From WTGU01 sp965242855 (GTDB taxonomy: Bacteria; Pseudomonadota; Alphaproteobacteria; UBA828): 64,000 nucleotides of DNA. Shown here in pieces: positions 42,056 to 49,905 of this stretch. The stretch is taken from NCBI GenBank assembly GCA_965242855.1, contig OZ251509.1, forward strand, positions 248,001-312,000, given 5' to 3'. The position numbers and the translations under genes were made by a program. Numbering within the stretch: position 1 is the first letter of the stretch; every line of letters starts with the position of its first letter. The notes under the pieces are model-generated. The model searched no databases. It was not told where the DNA came from and saw only the letters and a list, made by a program, of their open reading frames with translations.

Positions 42056-43594
42056 ATGGCCGGCGCGGGTCGCGCCGCGCGGCTCGCCGGCCTCACCCTC
42101 GGGCCCCGCGGCGGGCGCGTCCTGCTCGACCGAGAAAACGACTATCCCGAGATCACCAAGGACGGCTTCACGGCGATCCGGGATCTCGAGGAGAGCGACC
42201 GCTTCGCCACGCTCGGCGCGGAGCTGATCAAGCTCTGCGCGAAGAAGACCCGCGACGCCGCCGGCGACGGTTCGACCACCACGGCGCTGCTCGCGGGCCA
42301 CCTCGCGGCGGCCGGCACCCGCCTGGTGGCCGCCGGCCTCGACGCGGCGGCCGTGCGCCGCGGCTTCGACGGCCTAGCGCGGGAGGCGCGGGCCGCGCTG
42401 GCGCGGCAGAGCGTCCCGGCCGGCGGCCGCGCCACGCTGGCGGCCCTGGCCCGCGCGGCCGCCGCGGGCGACGGCGAGATCGCGGACATCGTGGCCGAGG
42501 CGGTGGAACGGCTCGGGCCCGAGGGCGTCGTCAACGTCTCCTACCACCAGGGCGTCGATACGACGGTCGACTACATGAGCGGCATGGCCTTCGACCATGG
42601 CCTGCTCTCCCGCAGCTTCCTCCTCGAAGCGGGCGCGACGGAGGTCAGGCTCAACCGCGTCTTCCTGCTCATGTGCCAGGGCACGCTGACGGAGGCGGCC
42701 CAGCTCGTGCCGGCGCTGGAGGCGGCGCGGCGCGGCGGCGGCAGCCTGCTGGTGCTGGCCCAGGACGTCGCCGACCGGGCGCTCGCCGCGATGCTGGCCA
42801 ACCACCGCGAGGGGACGGTCCGCTGCGCCGCAGTGAAGGGGCCGGGCTCCGGCCTCTACCGCCATGCCGAGACGGACGACGTCGCGGTGCTCACGGGCGG
42901 GCGCGTCCTGGGCGAGGAACTCGGCCTCAAACCGGAGAAGCTCCGGGAGGGCGATCTCGGCACCGCCAGGCGGGTCGTCGCCGGCGGCGTTTCGACCGCG
43001 CTCTTCGGCGGCGGCGGGGAGCCGGGCGCGGTGGAGGCGCGCGCCGCCCGGCTTCGCGACGCCATCGGGCGGGAGACCAAGAGCTACGACCGGGGCAAGC
43101 TGGAGGTGCGCCTCGCGCGCCTGGTCGCGGGCGTCGCCAACATCCGGGTCGGCGGCGTCACGGAGAGCGCCTGGAAGGAGCGTTACAAGCGCTGCGGGAA
43201 CGCGCTGAGCACGGCCCGCGCGGGCGCGGCGGGCGGCGTGGTCGCGGGCGGCGGCGTGGCCCTCGCCCGCGCGTCCTTCGCGCTCGAAGACGCCGCCGCC
43301 CCCGGGCGGGACGCGGTGCGCGCCGCCTTCGTGCGCGCCTTGCAGGAGCCGTTCCGCCGCATCGCGGCGGATGCCGGGCGCACGCCGTCGCGCGCGCTCG
43401 AAACGCTGCGTCAGGCGGGGCCCGAGATCGGCTTCGACGGGCGCAGCGGCGCCTTCCGCCCCTGGCGCGAGGCGGGAACGCCGGACGCCGCCCGCGTGAC
43501 GGAGGCGGCGCTGATCAACGCCGCCTCCACCGCGGGACAGATCCTCGCGTCCGGCTGCGTCATAGCCCTCGCCCGCCGCCCCGACGCGCTTTAG
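42056..43594 (+). CDS. Divergent orphan GroEL-like chaperonin lacking the catalytic Asp
   Basis: The protein has 512 residues from ATG 42056. GroEL nucleotide-site motifs are kept: LTLGPRGG, ITKDGFTAIRDL (Asp52 equivalent), AGDGSTTTALLAG (Asp87 equivalent), VVAGGGVALAR and the late GTPDAARVTEAAL Asp. An ungapped alignment of KERYKRCGNALSTARA to E. coli EKKARVEDALHATRA puts Asn382 at Asp398, the residue needed for ATP hydrolysis. Coding-type sequence continues upstream as PKRIRTGAAGRDAL, matching the GroEL N-terminal strand, but no start codon is available there. The GGM tail is absent, and no groES is adjacent. It may be a specialised, slowly or non-cycling chaperonin, or an early pseudogene. 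It lies between the importer operon and tRNA-Pro. Confidence 0.85.
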   Translation: MAGAGRAARLAGLTLGPRGGRVLLDRENDYPEITKDGFTAIRDLEESDRFATLGAELIKLCAKKTRDAAGDGSTTTALLAGHLAAAGTRLVAAGLDAAAVRRGFDGLAREARAALARQSVPAGGRATLAALARAAAAGDGEIADIVAEAVERLGPEGVVNVSYHQGVDTTVDYMSGMAFDHGLLSRSFLLEAGATEVRLNRVFLLMCQGTLTEAAQLVPALEAARRGGGSLLVLAQDVADRALAAMLANHREGTVRCAAVKGPGSGLYRHAETDDVAVLTGGRVLGEELGLKPEKLREGDLGTARRVVAGGVSTALFGGGGEPGAVEARAARLRDAIGRETKSYDRGKLEVRLARLVAGVANIRVGGVTESAWKERYKRCGNALSTARAGAAGGVVAGGGVALARASFALEDAAAPGRDAVRAAFVRALQEPFRRIAADAGRTPSRALETLRQAGPEIGFDGRSGAFRPWREAGTPDAARVTEAALINAASTAGQILASGCVIALARRPDAL

Positions 43595-43625
43595 CCCGCC
43601 TTGCGCCAATGGCCTTCCTCGGGCC

Positions 43626-43646
43626 GTCATTCTCGCGAAAGCGGGA
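43626..43646. repeat. Solo half-copy of the ATTCCCGC palindrome element
   Basis: GTCATTCTCGCGAAAGCGGG matches the left arm of the inverted repeat at 1539-1561 with one substitution. It has no right arm nearby. It shows the element is dispersed in this genome. Confidence 0.6.
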
Positions 43647-43705
43647 AGCCATTTCGCTCGCTGCGCCATATTTCAAACCGAGGCACGACCCGGAACGCGC
43701 GTCGC

Positions 43706-43735
43706 TTGCCCGTGGCGGGGCGGCTTCGCTATAAC
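43706..43735 (+). promoter_or_regulatory. Promoter of tRNA-Pro
   Basis: TTGCCC (43706-43711), an 18-bp spacer and TATAAC (43730-43735) lie 21 bp before the tRNA 5' end. Confidence 0.6.
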
Positions 43736-43756
43736 GGGCGGGCGCCGCGGAGCGGC

Positions 43757-43833
43757 CGGAGTGTAGCTCAGCTTGGTAGAGCACCGTCTTCGGGAGGCGG
43801 GGGTCGGTGGTTCGAATCCACTCACTCCGACCA
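43757..43833 (+). tRNA. tRNA-Pro(CGG)
   Basis: The acceptor CGGAGTG pairs with CACTCCG, followed by A and an encoded CCA. The D arm is TAGCTCAGCTTGGTAGAGC. The anticodon stem CCGTC/GGCGG encloses loop TTCGGGA with anticodon CGG. The T arm is TTCGAAT with GGTGG/CCACT-type pairing. It is 77 nt. Its 5' anticodon arm is identical to that of the tRNA-Val at 37375. Confidence 0.95.
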
Positions 43834-43869
43834 TCTTCGGCACCCGCGCGCCCGACGCGAGGGCGGACC

Positions 43870-45777
43870 ATGGACAGCCGTTACGACGAAACCTACCGAC
43901 GCTCGCTCGCCGATCCGGAAGCCTTCTGGGCGGAGGCCGCCGAAGCCATCGACTGGAACAGGCGCTGGGACCGCGTCTTCGACGATTCGCGCCCGCCGTT
44001 CCACCGCTGGTTCCCCGGCGCGCTGGTCAACACCTGCCACAACGCCCTCGACCGCCACGTCGACGCGGGGCGCGGCGACCGGACGGCGCTGATCTACGAC
44101 AGCCCGGTCACGGGGCGCGTCGCGCGTTACACCTACGCCGAACTCCTGGACCGGACCGCCCGCTTCGCCGGCGCGCTGCGGCGGCTCGGGGTGGGCAAGG
44201 GCGACCGCGTCATCCTCTACATGCCGATGATCCCGGAGGCGGCGATGGCGATGCTCGCCTGCGCCCGCATCGGCGCCATCCACTCGGTCGTGTTCGGCGG
44301 CTTCGCGGCGAACGAGCTGGCGACGCGGATCGACGACGCCAGGCCCAAGGTCGTCGTCTGCGGCTCCTGCGGCATCGAGGCGGGCCGCATCGTCGCCTAC
44401 AAGCCGCTGCTCGACGGCGCCATCGCGCGCGCCCGCCACAAGCCCCGCGCCTGCATCGTCGTGCAGCGTCCGGAAGCGGAGGCCGGCCTCGTTCCCGGTC
44501 GCGACCGGACGTGGGAGGACGCCGTGGCGGGGGCGGAGGCGGTCGGCTGCGAGCCGGTCGCCGCGACCGACCCCCTCTACATCCTCTACACCTCCGGCAC
44601 GACGGGCGATCCCAAGGGCATCGTGCGGGACAACGGCGGCCATCTGGTGGCGCTGCACTGGAGCATGCGCCACGTCTACGGCCGTGCGCCCGGCGACGCC
44701 TGGTGGGCGGCCTCCGACATCGGCTGGGTGGTCGGCCACTCCTATATCGTCTACGCGCCCCTCGTTTACGGCTGCCCGTCCGTCCTCTACGAGGGCAAGC
44801 CGGTCGGCACCCCCGACGCCGGCGCCTATTGGCGGGTGATCTCCCGGCACGGCGTCACGGCCCTGTTCACGGCGCCGACGGCGTTCCGCGCGATCAAGCG
44901 CGAGGACCCTGAGGCCGCGCTTCTCGCGGATCACGACATTTCGTGCTTCGACACCCTGTTCCTCGCCGGCGAACGCACCGACCCGGACACCCTCGCCTGG
45001 GCCGAGCGGCATCTCGGGCGGCCGGTCTACGACCACTGGTGGCAGACCGAGACGGGCTGGCCGATGGGGGCGAACTGCGCCGGCCTCGGCGCCCTGCCCG
45101 TCAAGCCCGGCTCGCCGACGAAGCCCGTTCCGGGCTACCGCGTCGAAGTGCTGGACGAGGCGGGCGCGGCGGTGCCGCCGGGGGAGATCGGCGCCATCGT
45201 CGTCAAGCTGCCCCTGCCGCCGGGCTGCGTGCCGACGCTCTGGAACAACGACGCGCGCTTCGAGGAGGCCTACCTGTCGCGCTATCCCGGCTACTACCTG
45301 ACGGGCGACGCCGGGGCCATCGACGCGGACGGCTACCTCTGGATCATGAGCCGCACCGACGACATCATCAACGTCGCCGGCCACCGGCTCTCGACCGGCG
45401 CGATGGAGGAGGTGCTCGCCCGCCACGCGGACGTCGCCGAATGCGCCGTGGTCGGGATCGCCGATGCGCTGAAGGGGCAGCTCCCGCTCGGCTTCGTCGT
45501 CCTCAAGGCCGGCGTGAACCGGCCGCCGGAGGAGATCGCGGGCGAGCTGGTGCGCATGGTGCGCGAGGCGATCGGTCCGGTCGCCGCGTTCAAGAAGGCG
45601 GTGGTGGTGGAGCGGCTGCCGAAGACGCGCTCGGGCAAGATCCTGCGCGGCACCATGGCGAAGATCGCCGACGGCGCGCCGTTCAAGACGCCGGCCACCA
45701 TCGACGATCCGGCGATTCTGGAGGAGATCGCCGCGGCCCTCCGCCCGCCCGGCCTCGGCGCCCCGTCGGGCGCATAA
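43870..45777 (+). CDS. prpE: Propionyl-CoA synthetase
   Basis: The protein has 635 residues from ATG 43870. It is an ANL-superfamily acyl-CoA synthetase closest to PrpE: RSLADPEAFWAEAAEAIDWN at the N-terminus, WFPGALVNTCHNALDRH, ACARIGAIHSVVFGGFA, the AMP-binding P-loop ILYTSGTTGDPKGIVRD, and ASDIGWVVGHSYIVYAPL. The adenylate motif is YDHWWQTETGWP, the hinge is TDDIINVAGHRL, and the C-terminal catalytic Lys lies in LPKTRSGKILRGT. It activates propionate (and acetate or 3-carbon acids) to the CoA ester. It begins 36 bp after tRNA-Pro and may share its transcript. Confidence 0.92.
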   Translation: MDSRYDETYRRSLADPEAFWAEAAEAIDWNRRWDRVFDDSRPPFHRWFPGALVNTCHNALDRHVDAGRGDRTALIYDSPVTGRVARYTYAELLDRTARFAGALRRLGVGKGDRVILYMPMIPEAAMAMLACARIGAIHSVVFGGFAANELATRIDDARPKVVVCGSCGIEAGRIVAYKPLLDGAIARARHKPRACIVVQRPEAEAGLVPGRDRTWEDAVAGAEAVGCEPVAATDPLYILYTSGTTGDPKGIVRDNGGHLVALHWSMRHVYGRAPGDAWWAASDIGWVVGHSYIVYAPLVYGCPSVLYEGKPVGTPDAGAYWRVISRHGVTALFTAPTAFRAIKREDPEAALLADHDISCFDTLFLAGERTDPDTLAWAERHLGRPVYDHWWQTETGWPMGANCAGLGALPVKPGSPTKPVPGYRVEVLDEAGAAVPPGEIGAIVVKLPLPPGCVPTLWNNDARFEEAYLSRYPGYYLTGDAGAIDADGYLWIMSRTDDIINVAGHRLSTGAMEEVLARHADVAECAVVGIADALKGQLPLGFVVLKAGVNRPPEEIAGELVRMVREAIGPVAAFKKAVVVERLPKTRSGKILRGTMAKIADGAPFKTPATIDDPAILEEIAAALRPPGLGAPSGA

Positions 45778-45813
45778 CCCCGCGCACCGGAAAACGCGGA
45801 CGCCGCCGCGCCG

Positions 45814-46368
45814 CTACGGCTCCGGGCGGAGGAAGGCGAGGCCGGTTCCGCCGTAGCGGCGCCGATCGCGGACGGCGAGGCCGGCGGGCGGCGCGATGGC
45901 GTCGCCGATGCCGTGCTCGACGACCACGGTCGCCGCAGGCGTCAGCCAGTCGCCATCGACCAGCGCGCGCAGGGCCGGCTCCGCGAGGCCCGCGCGGTAG
46001 GGCGCATCGAGGAACGCGAGATCGCAGGCATGGGGCGCCGGCGGCGGGCGGGTCGCGTCGGCGGCGACGACCGTGGCCGTCCCGGCGGGGGCGAGGGCGG
46101 CGATATTGGCGCGGAGCGCCGCCAGCGCGGCGGGGTCCCGTTCGATCGCCGTGAGACGCGCCGCGCCGCGCGAGAGCGCCTCCAGGCCGAGGGCGCCCGT
46201 CCCGGCGAAGAGGTCCACGACGCGGGCGCCCTCGACCGCGTTCCCCGCCGCGCCGTGCGTGAGGATGTCGAACAGCGCCTCGCGCACGCGCGCACCCGTC
46301 GGGCGGATGCGGCCCCCGCCCGGTGCCGCGAGGCGCCGGCCGCGCAGGCTACCGCCGACGATTCGCAC
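45814..46368 (-). CDS. rsmD: 16S rRNA (guanine(966)-N2)-methyltransferase
   Basis: The protein has 184 residues from GTG 46368, chosen because RsmD proteins begin MRIVGG. The N-terminus is RIVGGSLRGRRLAAP and PTGARVREALFDIL; the SAM-binding motif is VVDLFAGTGALGLEALSRGA; LAFLDAPYRAGL stands at the catalytic DPPF/Y position. It methylates G966 in the assembling 30S subunit. It overlaps the end of the pseudouridine synthase gene by 20 nt and is translationally coupled to it. Confidence 0.92.
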   Translation of the reverse strand: MRIVGGSLRGRRLAAPGGGRIRPTGARVREALFDILTHGAAGNAVEGARVVDLFAGTGALGLEALSRGAARLTAIERDPAALAALRANIAALAPAGTATVVAADATRPPPAPHACDLAFLDAPYRAGLAEPALRALVDGDWLTPAATVVVEHGIGDAIAPPAGLAVRDRRRYGGTGLAFLRPEP

Positions 46369-47122
46369 GGCCCCGCCCGCCGCCAAGCTGATCGCGCAGC
46401 ACGCGCGGCGGCACCTGGACCACGTCGCCGCGCGCCAGGCCGCCGAGTTGGAAAGGGCCGTAGGCGGTGCGGATCAGGCGGTTCACGGCGAGGCCGAGAT
46501 GGGCGAGCACGATGCGAATCTCGCGGTTGCGGCCCTCCGAGAGCGCGACGGTGAGCCAGGCGTTGCGTCCGTTTCGCCGATCCAGGCGCGCCTCGATCGG
46601 CCCGTAACGGACGCCGCCCACCGCGACGCCCGAGGCGAGCACCGCCAAGCCGCTTTCCGTCGGCGTGCCGTGGACGCGGACCCGGTAGCGCCGCCGCCAG
46701 CCGCGCGCCGGATGTTCGAGATCGCGGGCGAGCGCGCCGTCGTTGGTGAGAAGCAGCAACCCTTCCGAGTTGAAGTCCAGGCGCCCGACGGAGACGACGC
46801 GGCCGAGCCGCTCCGCCACCTTCTCGAACACCGTGGGGCGGCCGCGCGGGTCGCCGTGGCTGGTGATCAGGCCGGCCGGCTTGTGATAGCGCCAGAGCCG
46901 GGTCGGGGCGGCCGCCGGCAGGGGCGCGCCGTCGACGGTGACCGCGCTCGCCTCGTCCACGCGCGTCGCCGGGTCGGAGACGGTTTCGCCCGCGAGCGCG
47001 ACGCGCCCGGCCGCCACCAGCCGTTCCGCCTCGCGCCGCGAGCAGAGCCCGGCGCGGGCGATCCGCTTGGCGATCCGGTCGCCGCGCGGCCCTGCTCCCG
47101 GCTGCGCGCCGTCCGCCGCCAT
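46349..47122 (-). CDS. RsuA/RluB-family pseudouridine synthase
   Basis: The protein has 257 residues. The N-terminal S4 RNA-binding domain (RIAKRIARAGLCSRREAERL) is followed by the catalytic domain with RLWRYHKPAGLITSHGDP, the catalytic Asp in VSVGRLDFNSEGLLLLTND, and LSEGRNREIRIVLAHLG. It isomerises a uridine in 23S (RluB-type) or 16S rRNA. The neighbourhood with rsmD and tadA is the usual alphaproteobacterial order. Confidence 0.9.
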   Translation of the reverse strand: MAADGAQPGAGPRGDRIAKRIARAGLCSRREAERLVAAGRVALAGETVSDPATRVDEASAVTVDGAPLPAAAPTRLWRYHKPAGLITSHGDPRGRPTVFEKVAERLGRVVSVGRLDFNSEGLLLLTNDGALARDLEHPARGWRRRYRVRVHGTPTESGLAVLASGVAVGGVRYGPIEARLDRRNGRNAWLTVALSEGRNREIRIVLAHLGLAVNRLIRTAYGPFQLGGLARGDVVQVPPRVLRDQLGGGRGRANRRR

Positions 47123-47135
47123 GGCCGCCGCGCGC

Positions 47136-47849
47136 CTACCTCGCGCAGGCCCGGACCAGGGACCGGAATATCCGGGCGTCGCCCGGGTCGATCGCGTATT
47201 CCGGGTGCCACTGCACGCCGATGAACCAGCGGTGCGCCGGGTCCTCGATGCCCTCGATCACGCCGTCCGGCGCGCGGGCGTTGACGACGAAGCCGGGCGC
47301 CACCTCGTCCACGGCCTGATGATGGGCGCTGTTCACTTGCATGGTGGCGCCGCCGACGATGGCGCGGAGCGCCGAGCCGGGAGCCACGGTCACCGAATGC
47401 CCCGGCTCGGTGCGCGGGTTGGGCTGCTCGTGAGCGAGCGCGCCCGGCACCGCGTCCGGGATGTGCTGGACGAGGCTGCCGCCGAGCGCCACATTCATGA
47501 GCTGCTGGCCGCCGCAGATGCCGAGCGCCGGCACCGCCGCCGCGTGGGCCGCGCGGACGATCGCGAGTTCGAAGGCCGTGCGGCGGTCCTTGGTCGTGAC
47601 CGTCGCGTGGCGCGCGGCGGCGCCGAAGAGAGCCGGATCGACGTCGAAATGCCCGCCGGTGACGAGCAGGCCGTCGATGACGTCCAGGTAGCGGGAGGCG
47701 AGATCCGGCTCGTGCGGCAGCGCCACCGGCACGCCGCCGGCCGCCACGACCGCGCCGCAATAATTCGCGCGGATGGCGTACCAGGGCCGTTCGGCGTAGC
47801 CGCCGGGCGGCTCGGAATCGAGGGTGAGTCCGATCACGGGCGCGACCAT
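47136..47849 (-). CDS. Class I glutamine amidotransferase-like hydrolase (peptidase C26, PuuD-like)
   Basis: The protein has 237 residues. The nucleophile is Cys112 in PALGICGGQQLMNVALGG, with the His-x-Glu dyad in GVQWHPEYA. The C26 marker DGLLVTGGHFDVDPAL and the substrate-side SAHHQAVDEVAPGF are present. Family members hydrolyse gamma-glutamyl bonds, such as gamma-glutamyl-GABA in putrescine degradation. It is 13 bp upstream of the pseudouridine synthase gene on the same strand and looks added to the rsmD cluster. Confidence 0.88.
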   Translation of the reverse strand: MVAPVIGLTLDSEPPGGYAERPWYAIRANYCGAVVAAGGVPVALPHEPDLASRYLDVIDGLLVTGGHFDVDPALFGAAARHATVTTKDRRTAFELAIVRAAHAAAVPALGICGGQQLMNVALGGSLVQHIPDAVPGALAHEQPNPRTEPGHSVTVAPGSALRAIVGGATMQVNSAHHQAVDEVAPGFVVNARAPDGVIEGIEDPAHRWFIGVQWHPEYAIDPGDARIFRSLVRACAR

Positions 47850-47982
47850 GGGCGGACTCTAGAACCGCCGCCCGCCGCCCGCAACGGCCGTTTTCTCCAA
47901 GGACGATTCCGGTTGCATCGGCCACGCTTCGATGCTACGCAGTATAGGTACGGTCTTTCTCTCTTCGGCCAAGGAGTAACGT

Positions 47983-49143
47983 ATGAGCGCCGAGCCACAG
48001 CTTTTCCGGATTGAGCCGGACACCAAGGAATCCTCGTCTATGGAAGAGGTCGATTTCACCCGGCTGGGTTTTCGGGAGAGGCGGGACATCCAGGAGTGGA
48101 TCGCCAAAAACCCTCGTATTTTGGGGGAAGACCTGCTCATCATAGGCAAAGAGTTCAGCGATTTCGACCGAACCAGCGAAAGGCTTGATTTGCTTGCAGT
48201 GGATGCGCACGGACGAATCGTCATCATCGAGGTGAAACGCGATGACACGGGGAACGATACCCATTGGCAAGCGATAAAGTACGCGAGCTATTTTCGCAAT
48301 ACCAAACAACGGGACGTCGTTCGTATTCTCGCCGGCTATGAAAGTGTGTCGGAGGAAGAAGCCGAGGAGAAGTTACGAACACATCTTGAAGGCGATCTCG
48401 ACGTTCTGAACAACGATCAGCGTATTATTCTCGTGAGTCACAGGTTCGCACTCGAAGTGACTTCGGCTGCCTTGTGGCTGAACGAGAAAAGTTCCAACGA
48501 AGATATGATAAGTTGTGTTCAGCTGACACCGTACCGAGACGACCAAAACGGCGACGCTGCTCCACTTTACATACAGGCAAGCAGAATCATACCTGTGCCC
48601 GGTACTGAAAATTATGTCATTGAGACTGGTGGTGGAAAATCCGGAGTGGGAATCGATGGCTTCACCGTTCGGAGGGCACGCAGATCGGATGACAAAATTT
48701 CATCATTCTTTCGCGAAATTGACACGTTGGTAACGAATGGGTTGTCCGGTAATATCAGGCCAGATAGAAGGAGTCGATGGGCAAGAATTCGAAAAGGAGG
48801 GCGCGACTACATTCTGTGGTACTCTCGTCCACCATGGAAACTAGAGGAATGTTACTTCCAAGCTTATTTGAGGCAAGGGAGTGAGACGAAGGCAGTGACA
48901 GTAGCATTCTATTGCTCTTCAACAAAACATGAAGGTATCGAAGCGAAGGTATCGGCTCTTGATATTCATGCTCAACAAAAAATCTATAGGAAACGGGGGT
49001 TTTGTGGCATTACCGTTGATCTGGAGAACAGCTCTCTCGACGAGGGGTTTCGTGACGAGATTGCCGACACACTTAAGTGTTTCATCGAAAAAATCACCCC
49101 CGTTGTGGACGAATTCGTGACTGAACGCAACGCGGAAGGCTGA
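47983..49143 (+). CDS. DUF91/NucS-like PD-(D/E)xK nuclease on a low-GC insert
   Basis: The protein has 386 residues; ATG 47983 has AAGGAG upstream. The N-terminal part carries a nuclease-type core: ERLDLLAVDAHGRIVIIEVK gives Asp69, Glu83 and Lys85, the PD-(D/E)xK triad as in NucS/DUF91 proteins. The C-terminal about 190 residues are a separate domain (ARIRKGGRDYILWYSRPPW, IYRKRGFCGITVDLEN) that I do not recognise. GC falls to about 42-43 percent in two 60-bp blocks counted (48481-48540 and 48901-48960), against well over 60 percent in neighbours, with many A/T-ending codons. It separates rsmD/pseudouridine synthase/C26 from tadA. Acquired DNA repair or defence nuclease is the likely role. Confidence 0.8.
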   Translation: MSAEPQLFRIEPDTKESSSMEEVDFTRLGFRERRDIQEWIAKNPRILGEDLLIIGKEFSDFDRTSERLDLLAVDAHGRIVIIEVKRDDTGNDTHWQAIKYASYFRNTKQRDVVRILAGYESVSEEEAEEKLRTHLEGDLDVLNNDQRIILVSHRFALEVTSAALWLNEKSSNEDMISCVQLTPYRDDQNGDAAPLYIQASRIIPVPGTENYVIETGGGKSGVGIDGFTVRRARRSDDKISSFFREIDTLVTNGLSGNIRPDRRSRWARIRKGGRDYILWYSRPPWKLEECYFQAYLRQGSETKAVTVAFYCSSTKHEGIEAKVSALDIHAQQKIYRKRGFCGITVDLENSSLDEGFRDEIADTLKCFIEKITPVVDEFVTERNAEG

Positions 49144-49329
49144 CAGGAAGCGCGTCGGAGTCCCGATGTGCCTGAGACCGAGTGACTATCGGAGTGATGC
49201 CGTCAGGGCCATCCGAAAGGTCCGGCGCCTCTGTCCGCCGTCGAACGGGTAGCCAACCGCGCTTTCTCTCGCGCTGCTGCCCTCCCGTTTTCGCTTGACC
49301 GAATGCGTCCTCCGGCGGGACGGTGCGCC

Positions 49330-49905
49330 ATGACGAACGCGCCCCCGTCGCCCATGGCGCTCGCCCTGGCCGAGGCCGAGGCGGCCGGTGCGCGCGGCGA
49401 GGTGCCGGTCGGCGCGGTGATCGTGGACGGGCGCAGCGGCGCCGTGCTCGCCCGCGCAGGCAACGCGGTGGAGCGGACGCGCGACCCAACCGCGCATGCG
49501 GAGCTGCTGGCGATCCGCGCGGCCGCCGCGCGACGTGACTCGCCGCGGCTCGCCGGCTGCGACATCTACGTCACGCTGGAGCCTTGCGCCATGTGCGCGC
49601 AGGCGATCGCCTTCGCCCGTCTGCGCCGGCTCCATTACGGCGCGGCAGACCCGAAGGGCGGCGGGGTGGAGCACGGGGCGCGGATTTTCGCGCAGCCGAC
49701 CTGCCACCACCGGCCCGAGGTCGTGGGCGGCATTCAGGAGAGCCGCGCGGCCGCCCTGCTCAGGCGCTTCTTCCGGGAGCGGCGCCCCGCCTTGCGCACG
49801 CCGCGCGGGGCGGTGCTAGAGTGCGCGGGCGGGAACGACCGCGCCGACGAAGGGGAGGACCATGCCGAAAGGGGCCGAGCTGCCGACGATCGATCGGATC
49901 CGTGA
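49330..49905 (+). CDS. tadA: tRNA(Arg) adenosine deaminase
   Basis: The protein has 191 residues from ATG 49330. The zinc-dependent deaminase core has His56-Ala-Glu58 (DPTAHAELLAI) and Pro-Cys86-x2-Cys89 (LEPCAMCAQAI), plus the TadA C-terminal helix LLRRFFRERR. It converts A34 of tRNA-Arg(ACG) to inosine. The fold is complete near residue 155; a roughly 35-residue charged tail extends to the stop and overlaps the amidase start by 44 nt. The tail is probably a by-product of read-through into the neighbour. Confidence 0.93.
   Translation: MTNAPPSPMALALAEAEAAGARGEVPVGAVIVDGRSGAVLARAGNAVERTRDPTAHAELLAIRAAAARRDSPRLAGCDIYVTLEPCAMCAQAIAFARLRRLHYGAADPKGGGVEHGARIFAQPTCHHRPEVVGGIQESRAAALLRRFFRERRPALRTPRGAVLECAGGNDRADEGEDHAERGRAADDRSDP

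Noticed and set aside
37573..42096. Roughly 1500-codon minus-strand frame opposite the polyamine-type importer
   Set aside because: Antisense shadow of four well-supported transporter genes.
49143..49329. Attachment site or small peptide gene after the DUF91 nuclease
   Set aside because: A 28-codon frame (MCLRPSDYRSDAVRAIRKV) has no ribosome binding site, and no direct repeat of the island edges could be found by eye.
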